From an uncultured Ilumatobacter sp. (GTDB lineage: Bacteria; Actinomycetota; Acidimicrobiia; Acidimicrobiales; Ilumatobacteraceae): a stretch of DNA of 10,316 nucleotides. How positions within the stretch are numbered: the stretch's first letter is position 1; every line of letters starts with the position of its first letter. A program made the translations under genes and the position numbers. Below the pieces are notes generated by a model. That model ran no database searches. It saw only the letters and a program-made list of their open reading frames with translations, and was not told the origin of the DNA. The stretch covers positions 1-10,316 of the forward strand of contig CALCXK010000092.1 of the NCBI GenBank assembly GCA_937905835.1. The letters are read 5' to 3'. Below are positions 1 through 5,898 of the stretch, piece after piece.

Positions 1-355
1 CGGCCTTTGCCGTGGTCGACTCAGCAACAGGCGCGGGGGTTACTGCCGGCGCGGGAGCAGGAGCTGGCTCGTGGGCTGCTGCTGGTTCTCGAGCAGGCTC
101 GGCAGCTACTGCGGGTTCGCCACCATCGCCGACGACCGCGATCACGGTGCCAACGTCGACGGTCTCACCCTCTTCGACGCGAATTTCGATGAGCGTGCCG
201 GAGACCGGCGACGGCACCTCGGTGTCGACCTTATCCGTCGACACTTCAAACAACGGCTCGTCTTCAGCGACCGTGTCGCCGACCTTCTTGAACCACTGAG
301 TAATGGTGCCCTCGGTGACCGTTTCGCCGAGTTGCGGAAGAATGACATCTGACAT
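1..355 (-). CDS. sucB: 2-oxoacid dehydrogenase E2 (dihydrolipoamide acyltransferase), N-terminal lipoyl domain, partial
   Basis: The frame opens at the ATG at 353-355 and runs off the left edge, so only the first 118 residues are present. It begins MSDVILPQLGETVTEGTI and carries the lipoylation motif STDKVDTEVPSPVSG with the lysine at residue 42, giving one complete lipoyl domain (about 1-80). An Ala/Pro/Glu linker follows (about 81-118), typical of the flexible arm before a second lipoyl domain or the E3/E1-binding domain. The STDKVDTE form is that of actinobacterial SucB/DlaT, which serves the 2-oxoglutarate and/or pyruvate dehydrogenase complex; the catalytic domain that would decide substrate is outside the window. 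The gene starts 53 bases after the lpd stop on the same strand, with a good Shine-Dalgarno (AAGGA), consistent with an lpd-E2 operon. The symbol is by family resemblance; a branched-chain or pyruvate E2 is possible. Confidence 0.9.
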   Translation of the reverse strand, partial: MSDVILPQLGETVTEGTITQWFKKVGDTVAEDEPLFEVSTDKVDTEVPSPVSGTLIEIRVEEGETVDVGTVIAVVGDGGEPAVAAEPAREPAAAHEPAPAPAPAVTPAPVAESTTAKA

Positions 356-361
356 GGTAAG

Positions 362-366
362 TCCTT
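362..366 (-). promoter_or_regulatory. Shine-Dalgarno of the E2 gene
   Basis: On the minus strand AAGGA lies 6 bases before the E2 ATG (reading AAGGACTTACC-ATG). This operon-internal gene uses a clear ribosome-binding site, in contrast to the first genes of transcripts in this window, which have a -10 box directly before the start codon instead. Confidence 0.7.
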
Positions 367-408
367 GTTGAAATGCGAAGCGAGTGGGCGAGTAATCGAC
401 GGGTGGGG

Positions 409-1839
409 TCAGCCGCTGAAACTGCGGCCAGTGAGCGACAGGACCGTTTCGCCGAACAGTTCAGAAAGGCTGGGGTGCGGCTGGATGAACTCGGCAATTT
501 CGTCGACCGTTGCTTCCCAGTTCACTGCGAGGTAGCCACCCGATAGTTGTTCGGTGGCCCATGGCCCGACCATGTGCACGCCGAGCACTTGGCCCGCTGT
601 GCCATCGGCGTTCTTCTTGGCAATGACCTTGACGAGGCCTTCGGTCTCGCCGAGGATCTGTGCCCGGCTGTTGAACTTGAAGGGGTGCTTGCCAACGACA
701 ATGTCGTAGCCGATGTCTTTGGCCTGCTGCTCGTCGGGGCCAGCCCATGCAACCTCGGGGTGACAGTAGATCGCCCACGGAACCCGGTCGTACCGGATGG
801 GCATTGGGCCCTCACCAAGGAGGTGCTTGATCGTGAGAATCGCTTCGGCGTAGCCGACGTGCGCGAGTTGCGGCGTGTTGATCAGGTCGCCAATGGCGTA
901 CACGCCCGGCTCACCCGTTTCGCAGTATTCGTTGACCTGCACGAAGCCCCGCTCGTCGACCACGACTGCGGTGCCATCAAGGCCGAGATGGTCAGCAAGC
1001 GGCCGACGACCGACCGACACCACGACAACATCAACCTCGACCGAGTCGCTCTCACCATCTTTCGGGCCAAAGGTGACGGTGGTTCCACCAGAATCGTTCG
1101 GCTGATGGCCGGTCACCTTGATGCCGGTCTTCAATGCGATCTTCTTTTTCTTGAACGAGCGCTCGACGACCTTGGCAACGTCTTTGTCGAGGCCCGGAAG
1201 GATCTTTGGTGCACCTTCGAGAATGGTGACCTCGGAGCCGAGGTCGGCAAACGTCGATGCGAACTCGCAGCCGATGGCGCCGCCGCCAATCACTGCGACC
1301 CGGCTGGGCACATAGTCGAGATCGAGTACCTCATCGCTGGTCATGATCGGGCCACCCCGATCGAAGCCCGGAATAGTGCGCGGCACCGAGCCGGTGGCGA
1401 GGATCACGGCATCGCCGGTGATGATCACCTTCGAGCCGTCGTTCATCGCTATGCCAACCGTGCGGCCAGGGCCGAGCGAGCCCATGCCGTTGAAGACTTC
1501 GACGTTGCGCCCCTTGCACATCGCAGCGATGCCGCCGACGAGGCCGTCGACGATGCCCTGCTTGCGCGCTTGGGTGTGGGCGAAGTCGACGGTGGCCCTC
1601 TTGCCTTCTTCATAACCGGGTGGGTTGATTCCGAACTCGACTGCATGGTCGACATGGCGCTTGACTGCAGCGGTCTCGAGGAACGCCTTGGCAGGAATGC
1701 AGCCTCGGTTCAGACAGGTGCCTCCAAGGGCATCCATCTCGACGAGGGCCACATTCAGCCCCGCCGACGCTCCGTAGAGGGCCGCCGAGTACCCACCCGG
1801 GCCGCCACCGATTACTACAACATCAAATTGATCACTCAC
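409..1839 (-). CDS. lpd: dihydrolipoyl dehydrogenase (E3)
   Basis: A 476-residue flavoprotein disulfide reductase, the usual length for E3. It reoxidises the dihydrolipoyl arm of 2-oxoacid dehydrogenase complexes, passing electrons through a disulfide and FAD to NAD+. Visible features in order: FAD-binding GGGPGG at 11-16 with the ribose-binding Glu34; redox-active GGTCLNRGCIPAK with Cys42 and Cys47; NAD-binding GGGAIG at 185-190 followed by Glu208; the second FAD motif YAIGD near 315; and the dimer-interface active-site HPSLSE with His455 and Glu460. All catalytic residues are intact. The start is a GTG, chosen because a TACCGT box ends exactly 7 bases upstream and the protein start matches the family. 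The E2 gene follows 53 bases downstream, so the two are probably co-transcribed and the enzyme probably serves that complex. Mycothione or mercuric reductase is unlikely given the CLNRGC motif and the E2 neighbour. Confidence 0.96.
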   Translation of the reverse strand: MSDQFDVVVIGGGPGGYSAALYGASAGLNVALVEMDALGGTCLNRGCIPAKAFLETAAVKRHVDHAVEFGINPPGYEEGKRATVDFAHTQARKQGIVDGLVGGIAAMCKGRNVEVFNGMGSLGPGRTVGIAMNDGSKVIITGDAVILATGSVPRTIPGFDRGGPIMTSDEVLDLDYVPSRVAVIGGGAIGCEFASTFADLGSEVTILEGAPKILPGLDKDVAKVVERSFKKKKIALKTGIKVTGHQPNDSGGTTVTFGPKDGESDSVEVDVVVVSVGRRPLADHLGLDGTAVVVDERGFVQVNEYCETGEPGVYAIGDLINTPQLAHVGYAEAILTIKHLLGEGPMPIRYDRVPWAIYCHPEVAWAGPDEQQAKDIGYDIVVGKHPFKFNSRAQILGETEGLVKVIAKKNADGTAGQVLGVHMVGPWATEQLSGGYLAVNWEATVDEIAEFIQPHPSLSELFGETVLSLTGRSFSG

Positions 1840-1846
1840 GACGTTT

Positions 1847-1852
1847 ACGGTA
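1847..1852 (-). promoter_or_regulatory. -10 box of a predicted leaderless lpd promoter
   Basis: On the minus strand TACCGT is followed by 7 bases and then the GTG start of lpd. This TANNNT-N7-start arrangement is that of actinobacterial leaderless promoters, where transcription begins at the start codon. No convincing -35 element is visible. The position also supports the GTG start. Confidence 0.6.
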
Positions 1853-1905
1853 GCGCCCTTGCAGCGTTCTGTCTGGTAGAGCCGGTGGTCAGAGCACTAG
1901 GTTCA

Positions 1906-1917
1906 CTGACTCGTCAG
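1906..1917. repeat. short perfect inverted repeat between two minus-strand genes
   Basis: CTGACTCGTCAG is self-complementary with a small central loop and lies in the 101-base gap between the end of the small exported-protein gene and the lpd promoter. No T-run follows on the minus strand, so it is not a standard intrinsic terminator. It could be an operator upstream of lpd or a weak terminator; its role is not decided by the sequence. Confidence 0.25.
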
Positions 1918-1940
1918 GAATATACAGTTGACCCGACCGC

Positions 1941-2366
1941 TCAGCCCAGACGCCAGGTGGCCTGTTCTTCGCCGCGCCGCAGCACCAGGACGCGGCTCGT
2001 CCCCTCGCTGGCGCTGATGTCGAACTCGATGGTGCACGCCTGGGTGGCGAGGCTGATCGAGCCGCACCGACCGTCGGCCTGTGCTGCGATGGGGTCGAGC
2101 CGTTGATCACCCGTCACCAATCGAAAACTGTCGATGCCGTCGGTGTCGTCGACGCCACCAATTTCGACCGACACCACGAGCCGGTCGCCATCAACTTCGG
2201 CTGAGACAACGGTGGCCTCGACATCGCCGATCGTCGTGGCCGATCCCAGGGGTGTCGCTGCGGTCGTCGACTCCTGGTTGGAGAGCTGGAAAAGCAACGC
2301 ACCGCCGGCGAGCAAGATCATCAGTGCGGTGCCCACCGAGAGCAGGAGCAGTGTGCGCGTCTTCAT
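1941..2366 (-). CDS. small exported or membrane-anchored protein of unknown function
   Basis: A 141-residue protein. Residues 1-4 (MKTR) are positively charged and 5-27 form one hydrophobic segment, an uncleaved anchor or signal peptide; no lipobox cysteine is present. After a short Ser/Thr linker (about 30-45), the rest is rich in alternating polar and hydrophobic residues (for example VEATVVSAEVDGDRLVVSVE at 49-68) suggesting an all-beta, immunoglobulin-like domain of the DUF4352 sort; this fold assignment is a guess. The only cysteines, Cys101 and Cys111, lie in the exported part and could form a disulfide. It is transcribed divergently from the putative selenoprotein lipoprotein gene with 120 bases between starts, and lies upstream of lpd on the same strand but 101 bases away and with separate promoters. 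The ATG is supported by a TAGCCT box 8 bases upstream. Confidence 0.75.
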   Translation of the reverse strand: MKTRTLLLLSVGTALMILLAGGALLFQLSNQESTTAATPLGSATTIGDVEATVVSAEVDGDRLVVSVEIGGVDDTDGIDSFRLVTGDQRLDPIAAQADGRCGSISLATQACTIEFDISASEGTSRVLVLRRGEEQATWRLG

Positions 2367-2374
2367 CGCCAGCC

Positions 2375-2380
2375 AGGCTA
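2375..2380 (-). promoter_or_regulatory. -10 box of a predicted leaderless promoter (small exported protein)
   Basis: On the minus strand TAGCCT is followed by 8 bases and the ATG. The spacing is one base longer than the commonest arrangement in this window, so transcription would start at or one base before the A of the start codon. Confidence 0.5.
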
Positions 2381-2473
2381 CGAGCGATCCCGGCTGTCCG
2401 GAACTGGCACCAGACTACAAAACCTCCGAGAAACCCAGTCCCGTGATGAAGTCGGTCTCAAGCAGATCGCTAC

Positions 2474-2479
2474 TACGGT
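2474..2479 (+). promoter_or_regulatory. -10 box of a predicted leaderless promoter (selenoprotein gene)
   Basis: TACGGT is followed by exactly 7 bases and the ATG at 2487. No Shine-Dalgarno is visible. This suggests the selenoprotein mRNA begins at its start codon and also fixes the choice of start. Confidence 0.55.
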
Positions 2480-2486
2480 CAGCCGC

Positions 2487-3038
2487 ATGAGAGGTTCTCG
2501 ATTTCTTCCAGCGCTCGCAGCAGGCAGCCTGCTGATCGCTGCATGTAGCGGCGGGTCAACCGATGACGGCACCGCATCGACGCCTGAGCCCGCAACCGAC
2601 ACTCCGGCAACCGAGCCTGCCGCAGATGATGTTGTGACCGCACCGGCCTCACTGCAGTTCACCGCACCGCTGGTCGGCGGCGGCGAGATTGATGCTGCGA
2701 CGTTGGCTGGCAAGCCGACGCTGTTCTGGTTCTGGGCGCCCACTTGAAGCAGCTGTCATCGTGAAGCTCCCTCGGTCGAGGCAGCAGCAAAGAAATTCGC
2801 TGGCGAAGTCAACTTCGTCGGTGTCGCATGGACCGGCGATGACGACGACTTCCAGGGATTCATCGACAAGCACAGCCTGACGTTCCCGCAGATCAGCGAC
2901 AACGCAGGCATCGTGTTCGACCGATTCGACGTCGCATTCCAGCCGGCGATGTCAATCGTCAAAGCCGACGGCTCAATCGAGTCGATCGCCGGCGCCCTGA
3001 GCGACGACCTGCTCGATCAGATCATCTCCGAAGCCTGA
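2487..3038 (+). CDS. putative selenocysteine-containing TlpA/DsbE (MPT53)-like thioredoxin-fold lipoprotein, UGA at codon 87
   Basis: Read through the TGA at 2745-2747, this is one frame of 183 residues. Residues 1-20 are a lipoprotein signal peptide ending in lipobox IAAC (Cys20); 21-50 are an Asp/Thr/Pro/Ala linker; the thioredoxin fold starts about residue 56 (LQFTAPLVGGGEIDA). The strand KPTLFWFWAPT leads straight into U87-S-S-C90-HREAPSVE, the place of the usual CxxC. Downstream, in the same frame, are FVGVAWTG (110-117), the helix DFQGFIDKHSLTFP, FDVAFQPAMSIVKADG with the cis-proline at 153, and a closing helix to a normal TGA at 3036-3038. The layout resembles mycobacterial MPT53/DsbE, an exported thiol-disulfide oxidoreductase. 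A hairpin with a GGTC loop lies 3' of the TGA. Inference: TGA encodes selenocysteine, giving a selenol-thiol redox enzyme outside the membrane. Ordinary gene callers would report only the first 86 residues. The alternative is a point-mutated or mis-sequenced Cys codon; selABCD are not in this window. Confidence 0.85.
2766..2785 (+). promoter_or_regulatory. candidate bacterial SECIS hairpin
   Basis: The stem pairs 2770-2773 (CCTC) with 2778-2781 (GAGG) around the loop GGTC (2774-2777), then after one C/C mismatch (2769/2782) pairs 2766-2768 (GCT) with 2783-2785 (AGC). There are 26 bases between the TGA (2745-2747) and the loop. A short stem inside the coding region a few tens of bases 3' of UGA, with G at the start of a small loop, is what SelB-dependent bacterial SECIS elements look like; the GGU in the loop recalls the essential loop bases of E. 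coli fdhF. Bacterial SECIS elements are poorly conserved, so this supports but does not prove function. Confidence 0.6.
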
Positions 3039-3105
3039 CCGTTTTCTCTTCCTGCAAGCCTGGCCCTCGAAGGTGCCGGCCCTCAATAGTGCTGCTGACC
3101 CCGGC

Positions 3106-4903
3106 TCACTTGTAGACGCAGTCCCAGAAAGTGTCGAAGAACTCGTTGCTGTCGGCTCGACTGAAGTCCCAGGGGTTCCGACCCTCGGCGCACTCCGGGT
3201 GCAAGTACTCGCTCAATACATCGAACTCGGTCAACGCGCCACCAACAATGAGTTCGCCAAAGCAGACCGACGCCGTCTGCATGATCGACGTGAACTCCGC
3301 GTCGGAGAGGTCCCAAAGCATCGCTGTGCCGATTGAGAATTCGAACAGACCACACTCCGGGTACTCGAGTTCTGGAGTAAGGTAGTACTCCGGTAGCGCG
3401 CCGCTTGCAATGTTCTCACTGAGGCACGCAACGACCGTTGCTGCATCGCCAAAGGAGTAGCACTCGGTGACGATCTGCTGGTGGGAATCGAACCCGCCGT
3501 CATCGACCGGCAGCCCACCCGCAAGATCTTCGAACACCTCGTCGAACGCTGTCTGGGTCGTTTCGATCAGCCGATCGATTTTCTCGCGATCCAACGCCCG
3601 CATGAACGAAAGCACCTGATTGATCCCGGTACCGATCGGGCTCACGTACCACGTGCCATCGACTTCCTGGACGGTGATGCCGGGTGCGTTGTAGTCGGCA
3701 AACACCGATGCGAACTCAGTCGACAGTTCGGTGACCGACTTCGCCGACTCACCGAGTAGTTCGTCGAGTGACGGCTGCCCCTGAGCGAGTTCGCACGAAT
3801 CGAACTGTCTTCCACCGGCGTCGACCAGCACGCACCGGCCATTGATCGCAATCGAGAACGGCTCGCCCTCAGCGTCCCCGTCGATCCGGAGTGATGTGAC
3901 CGTAACGAAACGCTCCGAGCCGGTGCCCTCGACCTCGAACTCGGTCTGGGTCACCTGCCACGTGAACGCGATGTCGGCCACGAGCGGCTCGATGTCGTCA
4001 AGCAAGAGTGGGGCGTAACGCTGTAACGCCGCTGCCTCGTTGGGGTTGAGGCTCGCAATGATCTTGCCGACGTCGAACTGTTCGACTCCGTCGAGCAACG
4101 CTGAGACAGCCCCTTCGGGCGTCTCGCCGCCCCGTGGCTCCAATCCTCTTTCAGGGATCGGTTCGCCGGTCGTGTCACGCACAGCTTCGGCAGCAGTGTG
4201 GAAGAGGCTGAGGTACCAGCGGCCGTCTTGTTCGACCACGGTCATCGGCAGTTCGAAGTCGGTGGTCGTGGCCGCTTCGTCGAAGTCGCTGGGGTCAAAC
4301 CTGTCGCCAGCGAAGTCGGTGATCAAATCGCCGATCGGCAGTTGGTCACCGTCGAGCGACGCAGTGATCTGGGCAGTCATCATGATGTTCGAGATGTCGG
4401 CGACGTTGGTCGGCGTGACTTCTGTGGCTTGATCCGGCCATTTCGATGTCGAGACCAGACAAGTCGCCAAGCGACGCATCCGAGCTGAGCACTTCGAGAC
4501 GTCTGAGTTCGCTGACCAGGTCGATCATCGGCTGGCGAAACGTGTCGCGCTCCCCCGGCAGGAGCAAGTCGACCATCCCGAGCATGTCTTCCTGTTCAAG
4601 TGCAGCCATCATCGATGCACCGACAGCCTCAGGCGACTCTGCACCTCCGGTGTTGCCGCCGCGTAGTTGCACGATGGCAAAGACACCTGCGGCTCCGAGC
4701 GCAATCACACCGACGGCGAGCCCTGCCATACCGAGACGGCTCTTGCGCCCCTGCGGCTCCGGCTCGTCGAAGGTCAGCTCGCCGCCCGGTGCGAGGGGTG
4801 GCGTCGGCGGGGCGACCGGGGCACCGTTTGCTGCGGAGATCGGCGGCGGCATCACGCCTCCAGGCGCGGGCTTTTCGCCGGTCACATCATCCGGATCGCC
4901 CAT
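3106..4903 (-). CDS. large membrane-anchored extracytoplasmic protein with duplicated domain and Cys-rich C-terminus; apparent frameshift
   Basis: Two overlapping frames make one protein of about 598 residues if one base is skipped near 4435. From the ATG at 4903: residues 1-50 are a Pro/Ala/Gly-rich cytoplasmic tail (MPPPISAANGAPVAPPTPP), 57-80 one membrane segment (GMAGLAVGVIALGAAGVFAI), and the rest lies outside. Two related units follow: SPEAVGASMMAALEQED... ending MTVVEQDGRWYLSL, and TPEGAVSALLDGVEQFD... ending ITVQEVDGTWYVSP. Because the first unit spans the frame change, the two frames belong to one gene. The C-terminal 120 or so residues hold six cysteines in two similar halves, each ending in a PEC motif followed by further sequence. 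All eight cysteines of the joined protein are outside. I do not recognise a named family. Convergent with the selenoprotein gene, 67 bases apart. Start chosen over 4939 because a TAGGGT box sits 8 bases upstream of 4903. The frame break may be a sequencing error, a real mutation, or recoding. Confidence 0.7.
4420..4441 (-). other. apparent frameshift junction
   Basis: On the minus strand the upstream frame reads ...LSGLDIEMA and then diverges into low-quality sequence (GSSHRSHADQRRRH), while the frame shifted by one base reads DQATEVTPTNVADISNIM and continues the domain for 442 residues. Skipping one G at about 4435 joins them as DIEMA-DQATEV. No obvious slippery heptamer or stimulatory hairpin is apparent, so a one-base indel is the simplest reading. 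The exact base cannot be fixed within a few codons. Confidence 0.65.
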
Positions 4904-4911
4904 GCCATCGC

Positions 4912-4917
4912 ACCCTA
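4912..4917 (-). promoter_or_regulatory. -10 box of a predicted leaderless promoter (membrane-anchored protein)
   Basis: On the minus strand TAGGGT is followed by 8 bases and the ATG at 4903. The same AGGG could be read as a weak Shine-Dalgarno, so the two explanations compete here. It favours 4903 over the upstream in-frame ATG at 4939. Confidence 0.45.
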
Positions 4918-4988
4918 ACCCATGCGGGCGACGAGTCATGGAGATTTACCATGCCATGCATGGTGACGCAGCCTCCGTGAGCCGCCCG

Positions 4989-4994
4989 TAGACT
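4989..4994 (+). promoter_or_regulatory. -10 box of a predicted leaderless promoter (epimerase-flavoprotein operon)
   Basis: TAGACT is followed by exactly 7 bases and the ATG at 5002. No Shine-Dalgarno precedes the start. Intergenic DNA from 4904 to 5001 separates this promoter from the divergent membrane-protein gene. Confidence 0.6.
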
Positions 4995-5001
4995 TTGTGT
5001 C

Positions 5002-5898
5002 ATGCGCGTTGCCATCACTGGTTCCTCAGGTCTCGTCGGTTCGGCCCTGATCAGCCACCTCGATTCGCTCGGCCACACATCTGTCCCTGTGGTCCGGCGG
5101 GCCGCCAAGCCAGGCGAAATTACCTGGTCGCCGACCGATGGCACACTCGATCCTGGCGACCTCGAAGGGATCGACGCAGTCGTTCATCTTGCTGGCGCCG
5201 GCATCGGGGACAAGCGGTGGACCGACGGCTACAAAAAGGTGCTCATCGACAGCCGCCTCGACAGTACGGCTCTGCTCGCAACTGCCATCGCAGCATGCTC
5301 CGACGGCCCGAAGGTGCTGCTGTCCGGCTCGGCGATTGGCTTCTACGGTGCGCGCGGCGACGAACAGCTCGACGAATCGTCGACGCCCGGCACCGGTTTT
5401 CTCGCACAGCTGTGTGTCGACTGGGAAGAAGCTGCCGCTCCCGCAGTAGCCGCTGGCACCCGAGTCGTCTTACTCCGGACGGGCATCGTGCTCTCCGCCC
5501 AGGGTGGCGCACTCAAGAAGCAGCTCCCCCTGTACAAGGTTGGAGCTGGCGGCACCCTCGGTTCCGGCGCGCAGTGGCAAAGCTGGATCTCGATCGACGA
5601 CGAGGTTGCAGCAATCGCCCACCTTCTGGCGGCCGACATCGAGGGGCCCGTCAACCTGACAGCGCCCAACCCGGTCACCCAGCAGGCCTTCGCCAACACG
5701 CTCGGCAAGGTGCTCAAGCGGCCGACCTTCCTCCCGATCCCGAAGTTCGGTCCAAAGCTGATCCTCGGCAGCGAGCTTGCCGAAAACCTGCTGTTCACCG
5801 GGCAGCGGGTCAGCCCGACCGTGCTGCTCGGCGACGACACGTTCACGTTCCGTCACACCGAACTCGAACCTGCGCTGCGCGCCATCTTGGGTAAGTGA
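5002..5898 (+). CDS. TIGR01777 family epimerase / SDR-type NAD(P)-dependent oxidoreductase
   Basis: A 298-residue extended SDR, about the normal length of the TIGR01777 (YfcH/SulA-like) family. It begins MRVAITGSSGLVGSALISHL with the nucleotide-binding GxxGxxG at 7-13. VVHLAGAGIGDKRW follows at about 59-72, then SGSAIGFYGARGDEQLDE, which is the family's active-site region with the Tyr, and later WQSWISIDDEVAAIAHLL and GPVNLTAPNPVTQQAFANTLG. The C-terminal FTGQRVSPTVLLGDDTFTFRH is the DUF1731 tail typical of this family. Substrate is unknown for the family as a whole; nucleotide-sugar specificity should not be assumed. Its stop overlaps the start of the next gene by four bases, so the two are a translationally coupled operon. 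Start supported by the TAGACT box 7 bases upstream. Confidence 0.92.
   Translation: MRVAITGSSGLVGSALISHLDSLGHTSVPVVRRAAKPGEITWSPTDGTLDPGDLEGIDAVVHLAGAGIGDKRWTDGYKKVLIDSRLDSTALLATAIAACSDGPKVLLSGSAIGFYGARGDEQLDESSTPGTGFLAQLCVDWEEAAAPAVAAGTRVVLLRTGIVLSAQGGALKKQLPLYKVGAGGTLGSGAQWQSWISIDDEVAAIAHLLAADIEGPVNLTAPNPVTQQAFANTLGKVLKRPTFLPIPKFGPKLILGSELAENLLFTGQRVSPTVLLGDDTFTFRHTELEPALRAILGK

Noticed and set aside
7..299. Short plus-strand frames at the left edge
   Set aside because: They are shadows of the minus-strand lipoyl-domain gene; their Ala/Gly/Arg-rich products mirror the E2 linker.
547..2106. Long plus-strand open frame of 519 codons
   Set aside because: It is antisense to the intact lpd gene, shows no recognisable domain, and is typical of GC-rich DNA where the opposite strand stays open.
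2487..2747. A stand-alone 86-residue lipoprotein ending at the TGA
   Set aside because: The end falls exactly in the active-site motif, and the rest of the thioredoxin fold continues in the same frame, so a truncated small protein is a much poorer explanation than readthrough as selenocysteine.
3039..3105. Possible bidirectional terminator between the convergent genes
   Set aside because: Only short GGCC self-pairings with a long loop are present, with no T-run after them on either strand, so I could not support a terminator call.
4904..4939. Upstream ATG at 4939 as the start of the membrane-anchored protein
   Set aside because: The extra 12 residues would overlap the predicted -10 box; the ATG at 4903 has a TANNNT box at a fitting distance.
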